64,000 nucleotides of DNA from Allium sativum (taxonomy: Eukaryota; Streptophyta; Magnoliopsida; Asparagales; Amaryllidaceae): assembly GCA_030737875.1 (NCBI GenBank), contig CM060912.1, forward strand, positions 876,207,199-876,271,198, written 5' to 3'. The notes beneath the pieces are model-generated. The model saw only the letters and a program-made list of their open reading frames with translations. It was not told the DNA's origin and made no database searches. Both the position numbers and the translations under genes were made by a program. Below, one piece after another: positions 24,466-38,005 of the stretch. The stretch's first letter is position 1. Each line of letters opens with the position of its first letter.

Positions 24466-27400
24466 TATAACAACCTGGAAAATCGGAACCAATTCAAAAT
24501 TTTTATTTTTATTAATTTAATGGCTTTTGAATATTTAAAATGATTTATTTTAAATAATTATGACTAGAAATTTATTTTGAATACAATTAGAACATATAAG
24601 TTTATTTAAATCGCAGTTAGAATATAAATATTTATTTTAATTACAAAACGAGCCTGAAATGGCGTAGTAGTTCGAAAATTTGATTTCAAATTCCAAATGA
24701 ATGTACAGGATTCAAAATAAATCGGATTTCAGTAAAACTAGAAATATTTGAATCTATTTGAAAATATCTTTCCAACCAATGTGAAAAATCCAGATTTCAT
24801 AACGGGAATAAAAAGTTATGCCTAGTTGAAGATTCAGAATAGTCGCTATAAAATTTATATAATATATAGCCCTTAAAAATAGCGATTTTGCAAACGACCT
24901 CCGTTTTCGATGATACCACTTTTGTTGAATCCAGAATATCAAATTATTGCTAGATTCCAATTTTCAGAATTTTTGGAATCAATATGTGAGCTAGGGGAAT
25001 TTAAACGTGTTTGGTTTATTCAGTTTGAATTTAATCGACTGGAAAATGACCGTTTTTCAAACGGTCTCCAAAATTCGATGAAATTAGTTTTGTTAGGACC
25101 GTATCATCTAAACATAGCTAGATTTATTTTTCGGGAATTTTTGGAGTCCGTATGTGGCCCCGGTAAATTAAAATGTATGTTTAAATTGAATATACATTGA
25201 TTTATAATTTAATTTAAAGCAAAACTGGTCGTAACAGCCGAATTGGCTTATCAAATATATCCCATTGTGTCCGAAATGGAGGTATATAACTAGGGGCGAT
25301 AGTCGTTGGGTTTGATTTGGAGTCCGTACGGATACGAGGGTATTTTTGGAAAAAAATATACATATATAAATAAAAATCGGGCCAAACACATTAAACCCTA
25401 TCGTTTTATCTCAGCCCCGCTGCCACTTCAAAAAACCGACGCTCCAAATCTTCCAAAATTTAAATCCAAATAACTTCAAATCCGCTTCGAATTGATTAGG
25501 GGTTCGAAAGGGAAAATTCTAGAGGATGGGGAGGGCTCTCCATCCACGCCCGGATGATCGGATTTGGTTCAGTGATCGGCTCGAATCAGAAGATTTGTTG
25601 AATAAAATATCCATGTGTTGAATAAAATATTTGAATAATAAAAATATCATTTTTATTGTATAAATAAACTGTATAAAATATTCATATGTTGAAATAAATA
25701 TTTTATTGTTAAAAATAAATTTTTAACATGTATATGAATAAAATAATCTATTCATTTACAAATTGGACGATTTGTTTATGCACACCCATTTAACTTATAT
25801 TGATTGGGACGATAATTTGACACATCGCCCAACTACACAAATAATATTCAATATTTATTGGTTGAAAGCCCACACAGATATTGGGATGATATTTGACATA
25901 CACTAATCCCAATTGTTTAGTTGTATGTCAATCGATGGGTTGATAGACTATTGTAAGTGTTGATTATTTATATTTAACGCTTATACAGTTGTGTAATGCA
26001 CTCTGAATGATGGTTGACTGCATTTAATCATTGTCGTGTACATGTGCGTATGAAATCCATATAAATAAAATTATATGGTAATTGACTATGTCTGATTCCA
26101 GTTCAGAATTAACGAATATTTTAAAATAATACCCAGTGTATATTGAAATGTGAAGATGTTTTAAGTAGTTAAACGCCATTTTAACACGAACGGGAACTTT
26201 GTCGATTTTATTCATTTTATAATGAATATCGAAAAGTGATTTCAAAATTTGATATTTTGAAAATATTATCATTTTAATATTAAAATGATATGGAATATTC
26301 AAATATGATTTGAAATTTGAAATGATATTGAAATCATTTTAAAATGAATTTAAAACGAATTTATTAAGGTGTATTCAAATTTGATTTGAAATTTAAATAT
26401 TTTTAAAATGAATTTAAAACGAATTTATTAAGGAATATTCAAATTTGATTTGAAATGAAATTGAAATCGTTTTAAAATGAATTTAAAACGAATTTATTAA
26501 GGAATATTCAAATTTGATTTGAAATTTGAAATGAAATTGAAATCGTTTTAAATGAATTTATTAAGGAATATTCAAATTTGATTTGAAATTTGAATTGAAA
26601 TCATTTTAAAATGAATTTAAAACAATTTATTAAGGAGTATTCAAATTTAATTTGAAATTGAAAATGAAGTTGAAATCTTTTTTAAAACGAATTTAAAACG
26701 AATGTATAAAATACGTTCTAAATGGAAATCAACGAAATATATATAATATATATATCATACATATTTAATGGACTGAATAGAATGCGCCACGCTGCGGCCG
26801 TTTGCGGATTTTGACCATTGACTTCGAATGGACATTACGGGGGATCCGACCGTCGGATTCTCATAAAACTGAAACCGTTGGGTTCGCATCGAAAAGAGCT
26901 TTCCAAAGAATATAAGAAATTTGAAATCTAATGGTTGGATTTGGAATTATGTTCAAATAAAATTTGGAAAAGTTCATTGTAAGTGCAGTTCAACGACCGT
27001 TTATGGAAATCGACTGTACCGGCCTTGATAAAATTATTAAAAATATTAATAATTTGTGTGAAATCATAAGAAATGATTTGGAAAGAATTGGGATGAAAAA
27101 TTCCATGTTTGAAAAGATAAAAATATATTTTTATCAAAATAAACTAGTTATTAACTAGATTTGAAATCCAATAATTTTTAAATAAAATAAAATGGATTTT
27201 TGAAATGGTTTTAAAAATAACCAGGATTTCCAATATATGAATTGGAATGGATTTGAATACGAATTGTCTTCGGAATATTTCGATGTTAGATTTCGTGATT
27301 ATACGAATATTGTTATGGAAATTTGAAAGATATATTTATATCATTATTTCCAATATGATATTTGTTGGTTGTAGAATTTGATATTAAACATAAGTCGATA

Positions 27401-27765
27401 TATTTTCTATTCAGAGCCTTGTATTTAATATCAAATGGGATTTTGGGTTTGTCGTGAACGGTGTCTTAAATAACACCGTTCTTAAACCCAGTTGAGGAAA
27501 GAATAAATCTTTTTATTAAGATTTAGTGAAATTTTCCAATTAATTAATATTTAATTGGAACTGAATAAAAGAATTGGATTTTGGGTTTGTCGTGAACGGT
27601 GTCTTCAGTAATACTATTCTTGAATCCAGTGTGAAGAGAATAAATCTTTTAGTTAAGATTGTTAGAGTTTCCAATTATATCTAATAATTGGAATAAAATG
27701 GAATGTGAATTGGGTTTATCGTGAACTGTGTTTTTAACGACGTTCGTTCTTAGAAAGAATTTTTT
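24466..27765 (+). repeat. A4 3' LTR (truncated by D)
   Basis: Family A LTR modules in order: upstream region to about 25330, an AAACCCTA motif at 25393-25400, a leader block to about 25600, dyads such as AATAAAAATATCATTTTTATT near 25637-25657, a long-period minisatellite (26300-26700), and stem-loops at 27445-27489 and 27583-27628, with a third cut by D. No coding frame is supported. Confidence 0.78.
26300..26700 (+). repeat. Degenerate 60-75-bp tandem repeat in A4 LTR
   Basis: About six units of the form GAATTTAAAACGAATTTATTAAGG followed by AATATTCAAATTTGATTTG and a GAAATTGAAATCG segment. Unit length varies through internal deletions. It takes the place of the 27-bp array of A1 and A3, so this spot repeatedly gains tandem repeats. 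Confidence 0.75.
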
Positions 27766-30690
27766 TGACATAAATACCTTTACCGTAACTCATGTCGACC
27801 CTCCAAGCACCGAAACACTGGAACGTTATTAGAAAGAATTTAGACGGTGAGATAAGAAAGGAAGAAATATTAGAATAGAAGAAGAAGAAGAAAAAACACA
27901 ACCCAGAGTCTCACATCGCAGCGGAACAAAATAGAATACAGAAATAAATCTTTATTGAGAGCTTTAAAAATACTTACAGTATTAGAGTACATCATACAAT
28001 AGGACAGTTATAATAACCTATTCCCATATACAACATACAGCGGAATAGTAGCTATATAATATCATATGTCTGAACATCTCCAGCTCGTCTCCGGACTTCA
28101 CAACATTCGATAACCTGAACCTGTACACCCCGGGCTAACCCGAGCATTTACAAAACACCGGGTCGGTCTGGTGAACCAGAGTGAGATAAACTCGCATAGT
28201 ATTAAGGGTAAATCATCCAATCATGATTTTAAAGTTCAAAATCTTTTCAAAAGAAAAGGATAATCGTAAGACCAAATCCACACATAAACACGGACGATTT
28301 TTACCTTACGATAACCCAAAACATTTTTGAAACCAATATTTTGTCTGATATTATAATAATGTCTAAATACAAGTAAATAGAAATCTAGTAGAACGCTTGC
28401 ATCTCACGCTCTACATATATAGCATACAAACAAAACCACGGGCACTTATTGGAGATTGGATTCCAACTATGACAAGGTATGGGACCACCTGCCGATAGTG
28501 TATCTCTAGAGGCGAATAACGAGGTTCAACAAGAACGTCTTGCAACCCAGCCCACACATGACCGACCACTCATTTCGCTTGAGTGCATCGAATGTATATC
28601 ACTGACGGTTGGGATCAGCAACCGTCTCCCGAAAAGGGACAGCATCGAAATATAGATTTAAGAAGCAAATAGGATTTTCTCTAGATAGGTGATTATACCC
28701 CCTAATGGGAGCGACCCACATAGCCATGCTGCATGCCCGATTTTTGTCATTTCTCGGTTGATGAGGTTTGAGGTTTAAATTAACTTTTGAACATCTAGTC
28801 ATCATTCACTTTGGATGTCACATCGTCAGATCCGTCAGATATCACTAATTGACGCCCACAAAAATACTCTAGCTGGAAGCTAAGAGAACGGAAATTCTCC
28901 ACCAACAGCTATAGCACGTTTGAAGAAATCAACGTACGTGACTCTTTGGAAATATCCTATTAGTCAACCGTTCATACAAGTCATCCAGGGACAGGATGAA
29001 CCAAAGGTACTCTCCTACTGCAACCAATATAGGAATCACCCCATGGATCAGTAGCGAGAAGTCCTTGCAACCCGTAGATTCCAACCACGACAGAATCACA
29101 GCTTATCTCTGCTTGCTAGGCAGAGAATATTAGTGGTTCTTCTGTTTGTGAAAATCCACGGTCTTCACTGCTCCATCTCGATCATCTTCCGATATCTTCA
29201 TGTATTTGTTGGTCGGAATGGTTTTCGAATATAAATTCGATCCCGGTCTTTCCGTACCAACAATCGTATTGGACAGATTTGATAGTCGGTGATTTAACTA
29301 TCAAAATATACAATGATTTAATCGTGACAATCCAATGCGTTCACTGGTTCAGTATTCAGCATCACTTGGCCTTTTAATTAAACAAATTTATTCACTTTTG
29401 TTTAATTAAAACTTCTAACTCTTTTTAAATATTTAAAAATACGATATTTGAATTCTTACTTAATATACTAATGTTCTCAAAACCCTTTCTTTATAATACT
29501 TAGTAAAATAACTTATAACCGTATTCACTTACCACTTAATTCTCCTTTCAAAAACATTTATTACATCATTCTTTATTATTTAAACTTGGGAAATCCATTC
29601 AACTTATTATTCATAAAACAACATTACTAAATATCTTTTATCCCATTATTGAATAATAATTAATATTTATTAGTATAAAATAAAACTAACTTTACATTTC
29701 CTTTCTAAACCCGAGAGTATCGTTATATTTTCAGGCAACCCCTTTTTGTTTTTTCTTCTACTTGGGAATTCTCATTTTATAAAATTTCACTTCTTACTAA
29801 TTTCTTTTACTTCGTATCTCTCGTTATATATTCTTCAAATTTTAACCAATCGTTGTTTTATTATTTCACTAATAGAAATAATAAATTATCACTAACCCCT
29901 TTCACGATTACCAACTAATACCATCTTCAGATAATCCTGATGTTGTTCAAATTGGGGTATTTTAATTACCTCCCAGACCTTGATCAACAGCGTTCTTATC
30001 CTTAGATAAATATAAGTTGTAATCAAAACCCAGTATTCCATCCCAGTCTCTAAACAAATCCTACTTAACTATTCAAAATACAGTTTCACAACCCTTCTTT
30101 CTTACTTCTGTAATTAAGAAATTTCTTACAAACAACATCTTTTTAACTCTGCCTCTTTAAACAAATTCTTTTGACTTGGTTATACAATCCTATGCCCCAA
30201 TTCTTTACCCAATTTCACTTTTAACAATCTCGTTTCAAATCTATTCTACCGTTCCATGCTTTGGAAATCTTATTCAATTCCCTCTTTTTACTTAATCTCA
30301 TTTCTAAGAAACGTTAATTTAAAATTAACGCTTTACCACCCCACCTCTTTAAATAAACTCCGTTATATAACTATGGTTTAATATAAACCCTTTTGTTCTA
30401 AATTCCTTTTACTTAATTCGAATACTAAGTAAACATTTAATTTAATCTATCGTATTCGCTTAAACTTCTCTTTATCACTTCGTTATAAAAATTCGGGTTT
30501 TAAATATAAAACCCGTTCATAAACTTCTTTCACCATTCCATTTGATTTCATTTCACTTCAAATACTTTTGAAAAGTAATTCTCTAAATTATTATTAATTA
30601 AACTAATATTTTACTTCAATTATTAACTACTTCGGAAGTTAAGTCTTTATTAACTAAAATAAATAGTAAACCCTTTTAAAACCTTATCTA
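27766..30690 (-). mobile_element. Element D: terminal 2.9 kb of a related giant LTR
   Basis: Neither A nor B, but built alike. On the minus strand it ends ...GGTATTTATGTCA at 27766 against A4 sequence, without a primer site, so this is the outer end of a 3' or solo LTR. It contains a stem with arms ATCGTAAG and CTTACGAT (28263-28270, 28315-28322) at the place of the A/B covarying stem, and an analogue of the sequence around 6700-6800 (near 29200-29290). A2 interrupts it at 30690/30691. 29340-30690 is AT-rich and pyrimidine-rich on the plus strand with no gene. Confidence 0.68.
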
Positions 30691-33600
30691 CGTAAAAACC
30701 CGTAACTTCCCCAGTAAGGAAAGCGCAGATAGTTCGAGAACAAGCCACAAAAGAACGCAGACAGAAGAACATTTCATTGTATATTACAACAATTCCATCA
30801 GAATACAAGAATATACATAGTATGAATAAATATTACACATAAAATATCAGAGATTACAATACATTACATAGCAGCGGAAAATAATACAATACACAACTAG
30901 AAGTAATACGCGGATACAAAGCTTTCCGAGTATCGTTCCAGCTGTAAATCAGGATCCTGTGAATATAAATCTGCAAAACCCAAAACTACTAGCTGCCCGT
31001 GTCAAAATAAGGGCACCCAGAGTTTAGGTTAAAAACAATAAACTCCTGGTCAGTCATGGGACTGGTGTGAGAACTAAAACAGTTAATAATCTTTATTTTA
31101 AAGTTAGGTAAATCAAGGGACCACGCCGCTAACGCGGAACGGGTTTCCTCCCAAGAATACCAGTGCATAAAACAAAGAGCAATGATAAATAAAGAAAAAT
31201 GAAGCTATTATTAGACCCAGGTCCCATCACACAATGCAACGCAAGCTGGAGGATAGGGTTTTTACCTTATAATAGCCAGAGAATGCTTGATACGTTTAAA
31301 ACATATTATTTTGATAGTATTAGAAGTGTATAGTGTCAAAACAATTTCAAATCATAAGTATCAATCATAGACGGCATAAGCGCCCCATCCCACTATGTCG
31401 CCATACTAGGCTCTATAAATAAAACCGCAAGATCACGTATTAGAAGTTGGATTTCCATCTGCGAACCAAGGCAAAAGATAGTCCTCACCGATTCGAGACT
31501 TTCTAGCCCGAGCCTCAGGATCAGAGCTCGAGTGACCCTTGGATCGTCAGGGCCGGTCCACCGATGTGGATTAAAATTCCTGAACACTGCGTTTTCCCAC
31601 CCTTTGGGGCATAAACGAGCCAACGAATGACTCCATTGGACCCGGATCGTCCGATCTAACCGAGGCGCCTCGCAACAGCAACAACCACATAAGTCAAACT
31701 CGTCAGGGCGTGTAAAACCACTGACGCCACTTCTAACTAGAAGGAAACGCATGCCCTCACTGAAGTCCTCTCCCGTTTTCGGTTCACAACCGGGGTGTGC
31801 GGCTCGCGAATTCACGTTACACAAAGCTAGGCCACACAGACCGTGCTTTGATCATCAACCACAAGACTTTGCTTTTCAAAAGAAGCCTTGATCATTTGCC
31901 ACTTAGGCATGCCACACAGGCAATTCACTCCATGCATTTGATATCCATCAATATATAACCCCTGAGCTCGTACATCTCAGAGAAGGGCGTTAAGCAAGAG
32001 AATAAATTCTCCGCCGCCAAACAGATATATATTTAATAGAAATCAATCACACAGACTAAAATTGAATGTCAGACACAGTCCACTTACAAGTCCGTTCTGG
32101 GTTTGAACGAAACCGGAGGCACCTTGTACCTCGCATATCGATCGATCTCCAAGTACGTCTGGACGACCACCAACGGATTCCCTCCTCTTGGGTGTACAAC
32201 CCAATCAAGATCATCAGTAATTATTCAAACGACGTGTAGACCTCCGGTCTTCGACCACCGTCTTCATCTTCGACTTATCGTCGTATCAGTTATTCAGAAT
32301 GGGATAAACCCGGTCTTTCCGAATAACTCGTGTATATTATAAACAAGTGTTACACAAACACAACATACGCCTCATTCCAATTCATCAGTCACTAACCGTA
32401 AATTAACAAGAGAATAATTCCCCAAATATTAACCCCGAAGTCTGAAACCAACATCAGATCAATATCCAGAAAACCATTCTACTTAGCTAACCGACAGTTA
32501 GTTTCTAAATTTCACATTCTTAGGGAAAGGTTCCCATTAATTTTATCAAAGATAAATCCTTTAAATTTATTCTTTAATCTAATTTTGAATATCAATTCAA
32601 ACTAGTCGGGATTAGCGAACCACACCGAAGTAATCATTTATTTTATTTCCCAATCCCAACCTATTCATCCCATGAAGTAAAACTGGTCATACTTCATATC
32701 TAACACCACGGTGTTATCGGTAAATTCAATTACCATTTCACGTTCAAATCTAATTAAAGATTTAACTATTGCCTGGAGCAAAACTGGTGATACTCCATTC
32801 TCGATCTTTTCATTCTAATTAAAGATTCATTAAAACTCCTCTTAGTTTTAATCCTTAACTGGGTTAAAGAATCAGTGTCATTTAAAACACGGTTCACGAT
32901 AAACCCAAAATCACATTCCATTAATTATCGGGTTAAAGAACAAGTGTTATTTAAAACACTGTTCACGATAAAACCAAAAATCAATACCAATTCAATTCCA
33001 ATTAAATATTATTTAATTGGTGCACTTCATTAAATCTAAATAAAAAGATTTAATCTTTTCCTCAACCGGGTTTAAGAACAGTGTTAATGAAGACACCATT
33101 CACGACAAACCCAAATCCCATTTGATATTAATTACAAGACTCTGAATAGAAAATGTACCGGCTTATATTCAATATCAAATTCTACGACCAAAAAATATCG
33201 AATTGGAAATAACGATATTAATATATCTTTCAAATTCCATAACAATATCTGTATCATCACGAAATCCAACATCGAAATATTCCGAAGACAATTTCGATTC
33301 AAATCCATTCCAATTCAATTATTGGAACTTCTGGTTACTTTTAAAACCATTTCAAATTCAATCTATTTATTTAAAAAAAAATAGAATTATAATTCTAGTT
33401 CGAAACTAGTTCATTTCGATAAAAATCTATTTTTATCTTTTCGAATATGGAGTTTTTCATCCCAATTTTTCCCATATCATTCCTTATGATTTTACACAAA
33501 TTATTGATATTTTTAATAATTTTATCAAGGCCCGTACAGTCGATTTCCATCAACGGCCATCGAACTGCACTTATAGCGACCTTTTCCAAATTTGATTTGG

Positions 33601-35079
33601 ACATAATTCCAAATCCAACCATTAGATTTCTAATTTCTAATATTCTTTAGAAAGCTCTTTTCGATACGAACCCAACGGTTCCGGTTTTAGGAGAATCCGA
33701 CGGTCGGATCTCCCGCAATATCCATGCGAAGTCAATGGTCGAAATTCACGAGTTGCCGCGGCGCGGCGCGTTCTATTCAGGCCATTATATTATATATATA
33801 ATATATATAATATATACTTCGTCGATTTCCTTTTAAAACGTATTTTATAAACCGTTTTGAATTCGTTTTCGAAACGATTTCAACTTCATTTCAAATTCAA
33901 ATCAAAATTGAATTTTTCCTTATAAATTCGTTTTAAATTCATTTCAAATTGATTTCAATTCAAATCGATTTTCAGTTCAATTTCAATACGTTTTAAATTC
34001 AATTCAAAACGGTTTCAATTCTATTTCAATCTAATTCGTTCAATTCTCTTCGAATTTCAAATCATTTCAATTTATTTCGAATTTCAATTCATTTTAATTC
34101 AATTCGAATTTCAAATCATTTCAATTTAATTCGAATTTCAATTCCATTTCAATTTAATTCGAATTTCAATTCTATTCAATTTAATTTGAATTTTTAATTC
34201 ATTTCAAAGTATCAGATTTTGAAATCACTTTCGATATTCATTATAAAATGAATAAAATCGATATAGATATCGTTTACGTCAAAATGATGTAAATCTAATC
34301 AACATGACTTCATCTATTTATATTTTCAAATCTTCTGTTTCAAATATTTCTTTTTCTAATATTCTGTTTCAAAACTGGAATGAGGCCCAATCAATTACCA
34401 TAGATTTTATTTCTATGGATTTCCATACAACGCATGTATATATCAACGACGACAAATAATCAACCATCATCCAAAGTGCATTCTACACTGCATAAGCATC
34501 AAATAAAAATATTTAACGCTTATAACAGTCTGTCAATCAATCCATCAACATACAACTAATTATTGGGATTAGTGTATGTCATATATCATCCCAATACCCG
34601 TGTGGGGTTTTCAAACAATCAAACACAGATTTTATTTGTGTTGTTGGGCGATGTGTAAAGTTTATCGGCCCAATAAATAAGTCAAATGTGTGTATATAAA
34701 CAAATCGTCCGATCTGTTTATATTTATTTCATTTTAAATATACTTTAAAGTTCTATTTTCAACTATAAAATATTTTAACAATATAAATATTTTATTTTCT
34801 TTCACAACACGTTACACAATCAACTACACATCAAATCAAACAAACAAGCATACAAGCCGTCCATGGTCTATGAACGACGGGTGTCTGGTGCTACTAAACA
34901 CCGTCTGCATTCTAGTATATATTTTAACTATAAAAATTAAATTAAAAGTGAGAAGTTCTCACCGATTAGCTAATCCAATACCACGACTCTTCATATGTAG
35001 GAAATCTTCGCCTTGCTCTCCTTTTGTCACTTTCGTCCACCGTATCCACTACATATAAAAAAATCGCATTCTTATATTG

Positions 35080-35320
35080 TTGTCATGTATATAAAAAATC
35101 CCATTTTTATAACTACGCTATATGGATAAAATTCTATTTTTATACCGCTACTATATAGATAGAAATTCTATTTTCACTTATATTACTACTTATATAAAAA
35201 TCGAATTTTTTTATCGCTACTTCATGTATATAAAAATCAAATTTTTATCGCTACTTAATATATATAAAAATCGAATTTTTATCGCTACTTCATATATATA
35301 AAAATCGAATTTTTATCACA
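35080..35320 (-). repeat. Hairpin repeats of A2 3' LTR
   Basis: About 32-bp units with the dyad ATAAAAATCGAATTTTTAT and spacer CGCTACTTCATAT, about six copies. The 5' LTR copy at about 42400-42640 has the same units with point differences. Confidence 0.78.
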
Positions 35321-35576
35321 TTAAAAATCTTATCTTCCTTCTATGTAAAAATTTTTATTTTTATTTCTCCATTCAAATAAAAAAATTCACCTTTTTATAA
35401 TTTAGGTTTATATTTTTAAAATAATGCTAATTTTATTTTTCAAAAACATCTTTCTATTTTATTATTCAAAAACATCATATTTTTATTTAAATTATTTCAT
35501 AATAAAAATCCTATTTTTAAAACAATGTTTATCTACTTTAGAATATAATTACTAAATTAATTTAAACTAATAAAAT

Positions 35577-35637
35577 AAGAAGGAAAAAGAAAGAAAAGGA
35601 AAAAGAAAGAAAAGGAAAAAGAAAGAAAAGGAAAAAA
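35577..35637. repeat. Purine-rich 18-bp tandem repeat
   Basis: About three units of AAAGGAAAAAGAAAGAAA type. In element sense this is a pyrimidine tract just after the donor-like site. Confidence 0.8.
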
Positions 35638-35640
35638 AAT

Positions 35641-35900
35641 GCTCACTGTTAATCCGATTTCCACTTCCTCGTCATTCGCCACTTAGGATTGCAACCCGCC
35701 GCCAGTATGAGCCAACGGACCCGGATCAAACCCATCTACGATCATCGCCCTTGAACCCCGTGCCACCCCCTGAAGCGCAGCTAACTCGGTGGCGTCTGGA
35801 GCCCCAAAATAACCCATGACCGGCGCCAGTTCCAGGCGAAATTCCCACCTCGATCGAGCACCAACGACGATCATCCCACCAGGGTTTTGAAGAGCTCAAA
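35641..35900 (-). promoter_or_regulatory. GC-rich leader block of A2 3' LTR
   Basis: On the minus strand AAACCCTAG (36035-36027) precedes a pyrimidine-rich leader, an ATG at 35874 with a 63-codon frame that is less repetitive than the A1 frames, and a donor-like GTGAGC at 35646-35641. The sequence has no similarity that I can see to the A1 or A3 leaders at the same place. The 5' LTR lost its copy to the C insertion, so it cannot be checked inside this window. It may be a captured host first exon. No function is assigned. Confidence 0.45.
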
Positions 35901-36955
35901 AAGTTATTCGATTTTCGGTTTGAAGTTGGCTTTTAATTGGATCTGTGTTGAGCGAATTTTGAGGGAGAATTTGGGACCTTTTCGAACGTCGATTTGAAGT
36001 GGCGGCTGGGAGAATGCTGAACACGGCTAGGGTTTAGGAAATTAGAATATATATTTATTTTAATATTATTTAAATTCTCCAATTGGTTAATTTCTATCCG
36101 AACACCAAATTAAACCCAGCAACTGTCATCCCTAGCCAAATACCCCCATTCCGAACATAATGGAATATGTCACATGAGCCAATTTGACAGTTCAGATCAG
36201 TTTCCGTTGAAATTAAATTATAAATATACATATATATATATTCAGTTCAAACGCACATTTCAATTTATCGGGGATACATACAGTCTCTAAAATTTCCCGA
36301 AAAATATTTTCTAGCTTCGCACCAACGATACGGTACTAACAAAACTAATTCCGTCTAATTCTGAGACCGTTTGAAAAATGGCCATTTTCCAGTCGATTAA
36401 AATCAACTAAAACTGGTCAAACGCGTTTTACTTTGCCACGCTCACATATTGATTCGAAAAATTACGAAAATTGGAATCTAGCAATATCTTGACACCACGG
36501 ATCCAACAAAAGTGGTTTCGTCGAAATCCGAGGTCGTTTGCACAATTCCCATTTTTAAGGGTCAGAATCCCATAGCGACTATTCTGAAAATTCATTTGAC
36601 CATATCTTTTGACTCCCGCTATGAAATTTTGATTTTTCTGATTCATTGGAAAGATATTCACAAATAGATTCTAATATTTTTCGTTTCACTAAAATTCGGT
36701 TTAATTTGCACCCGATACATTCATTTAAATTTTGAAATCGAATTATCGAACTACCACGCCATTTTCAATTCCTTTTATAATTATATATAATTATTTATAT
36801 TCAAACGACGACGTATATAAATATATACATTCTAATTATATTCAAAATAAATTTTTCGTCGTTACTATTTAAAATAATTCATTTTAAATAATCAAAATTC
36901 GTTAAAATTGCCAAAATAAAAATTTTAAATTGGCCCGGATTTCCTGGTTATTACA

Positions 36956-38005
36956 ATCTCCCCCACTTAAAACTTTTCGTCCCCGAAATGGAACGAAGCC
37001 GAAAGTTGTTTAACTAATCAACTCAACTTTCCATATTTTCACTACGGCTTAAGCTCTTCAACTTTTCAGTTTCTAAGAACTTTTCAAATTTTTCAAAAAC
37101 TTGGCTAACACCCTAAATTTTCGAAAATTTTCGCCATAACCTCCCCTGCACCGGGGACTTCAGGATATTTCATATAGCCTCCCATGGCCTTCTTCAATCC
37201 AAAAGAAAAAGAAAAAGCCTAGCGGCTAGCCAATCGGGTCATAAAATCATCATCACCCAAACAAAACAGTAAATTATGGTAAACATGTACCTATTTGTCA
37301 GGCAAACAATTTTATTCTCTTCTCTATCCTCTTTGCTATGACCTGTTCAATTAGATATACATGTACATGCATGCAAATGCGAAAAAATTTCCATGCAACT
37401 CACTATTTGGTTCAAATTGGCTATATGGTTCAAATTTTAATTAATCAAACAATAATCAAACAACACAACCATCAATCAATTAGTGAATTAGCTTTTCAAA
37501 TTCATAACTTTGATATATAGTCAAAAATCACATTTTTTTTTGATGCCAAATCACAACAATAAGCCCTATCTAATTTTGGTTCTCACACCAGTCAATAGAA
37601 AATATATAAATATCACACATTCGAAACTCGAACACAAATACTGATGATGTCGCGACATCACCAGAATTATCCCCGAGCGACTACAGTGCGATTTTATATC
37701 TATCCACTATATTAAAACTTTGAATACCCATGGATCAGACGTATATGCAAAATCTTTATATACTGGATTGTCCAAATCCATATAAATAAATAATCAAATA
37801 CGAATAATTGATTTAAATTTTCAAAACAAAAATTGTTTTCACTTTCAAAAATATACTCTTCACACTCGTTCTAGGATACTACTAATCCCATCTCTAACGA
37901 GTCATTCTCATTGGATATTACTAATCCAATATCTGATGAATTCTTTCGCATGGTTCTAATGTGCCTTGTTCTCTGAGCTTTGTAAACCAAAGCTCTAATA
38001 CCAAA
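36956..38005 (-). other. A2 internal region, 1.05 kb, non-coding
   Basis: Between the purine tract (36956-36968) and the primer site (37992-38003, TGGTATTAGAGC, one change from the expected sequence). It is collinear with A1 4196-5235. The short frame seen in A1 and A3 is interrupted by stops here. No gag or pol is present. Confidence 0.8.

Larger units (their letters stand above)
23683..27765 (+). mobile_element. Element A4: older family A copy, internal part and 3' LTR
   Basis: Plus-strand sequence from 23683 matches the family A internal region (compare 57410 onward), reaches a purine tract at 24451-24464, and enters a 3' LTR that is cut by D at 27766. The 5' part is displaced by element B. 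Internal and LTR sequences are more diverged from A1, A2 and A3 than these are from each other, and the LTR start has decayed to TATAACAACC. It is the host of all other insertions seen here, so it should be the oldest layer. Confidence 0.8.
30691..36955 (-). repeat. A2 3' LTR (complete, about 6.27 kb)
   Basis: TGTAATAACCAGG at 36955 to ...TTTTTAC at 30691 on the minus strand. Contents in LTR order: upstream region, TAGGGTTT on plus (36028-36035), leader block 35641-35900, purine-rich 18-bp repeats 35577-35637, hairpin repeats about 35080-35320, palindrome 34948-34962, degenerate TTTCAATTTAATTCGAA repeats about 34020-34200, three stem-loops about 32860-33115, palindrome 31661-31672, stem 31204-31276. 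Confidence 0.88.

Noticed and set aside
25393..25400. Telomere remnant suggested by AAACCCTA
   Set aside because: Only single copies occur. They fit the AAACCCTA promoter motif seen near plant transcription starts, not a telomeric array.
29340..30690. Possible host gene fragment in an apparently repeat-free stretch
   Set aside because: AT-rich, no frame above 60 codons, no splice or domain signal, and continuous with D. Best read as LTR interior.
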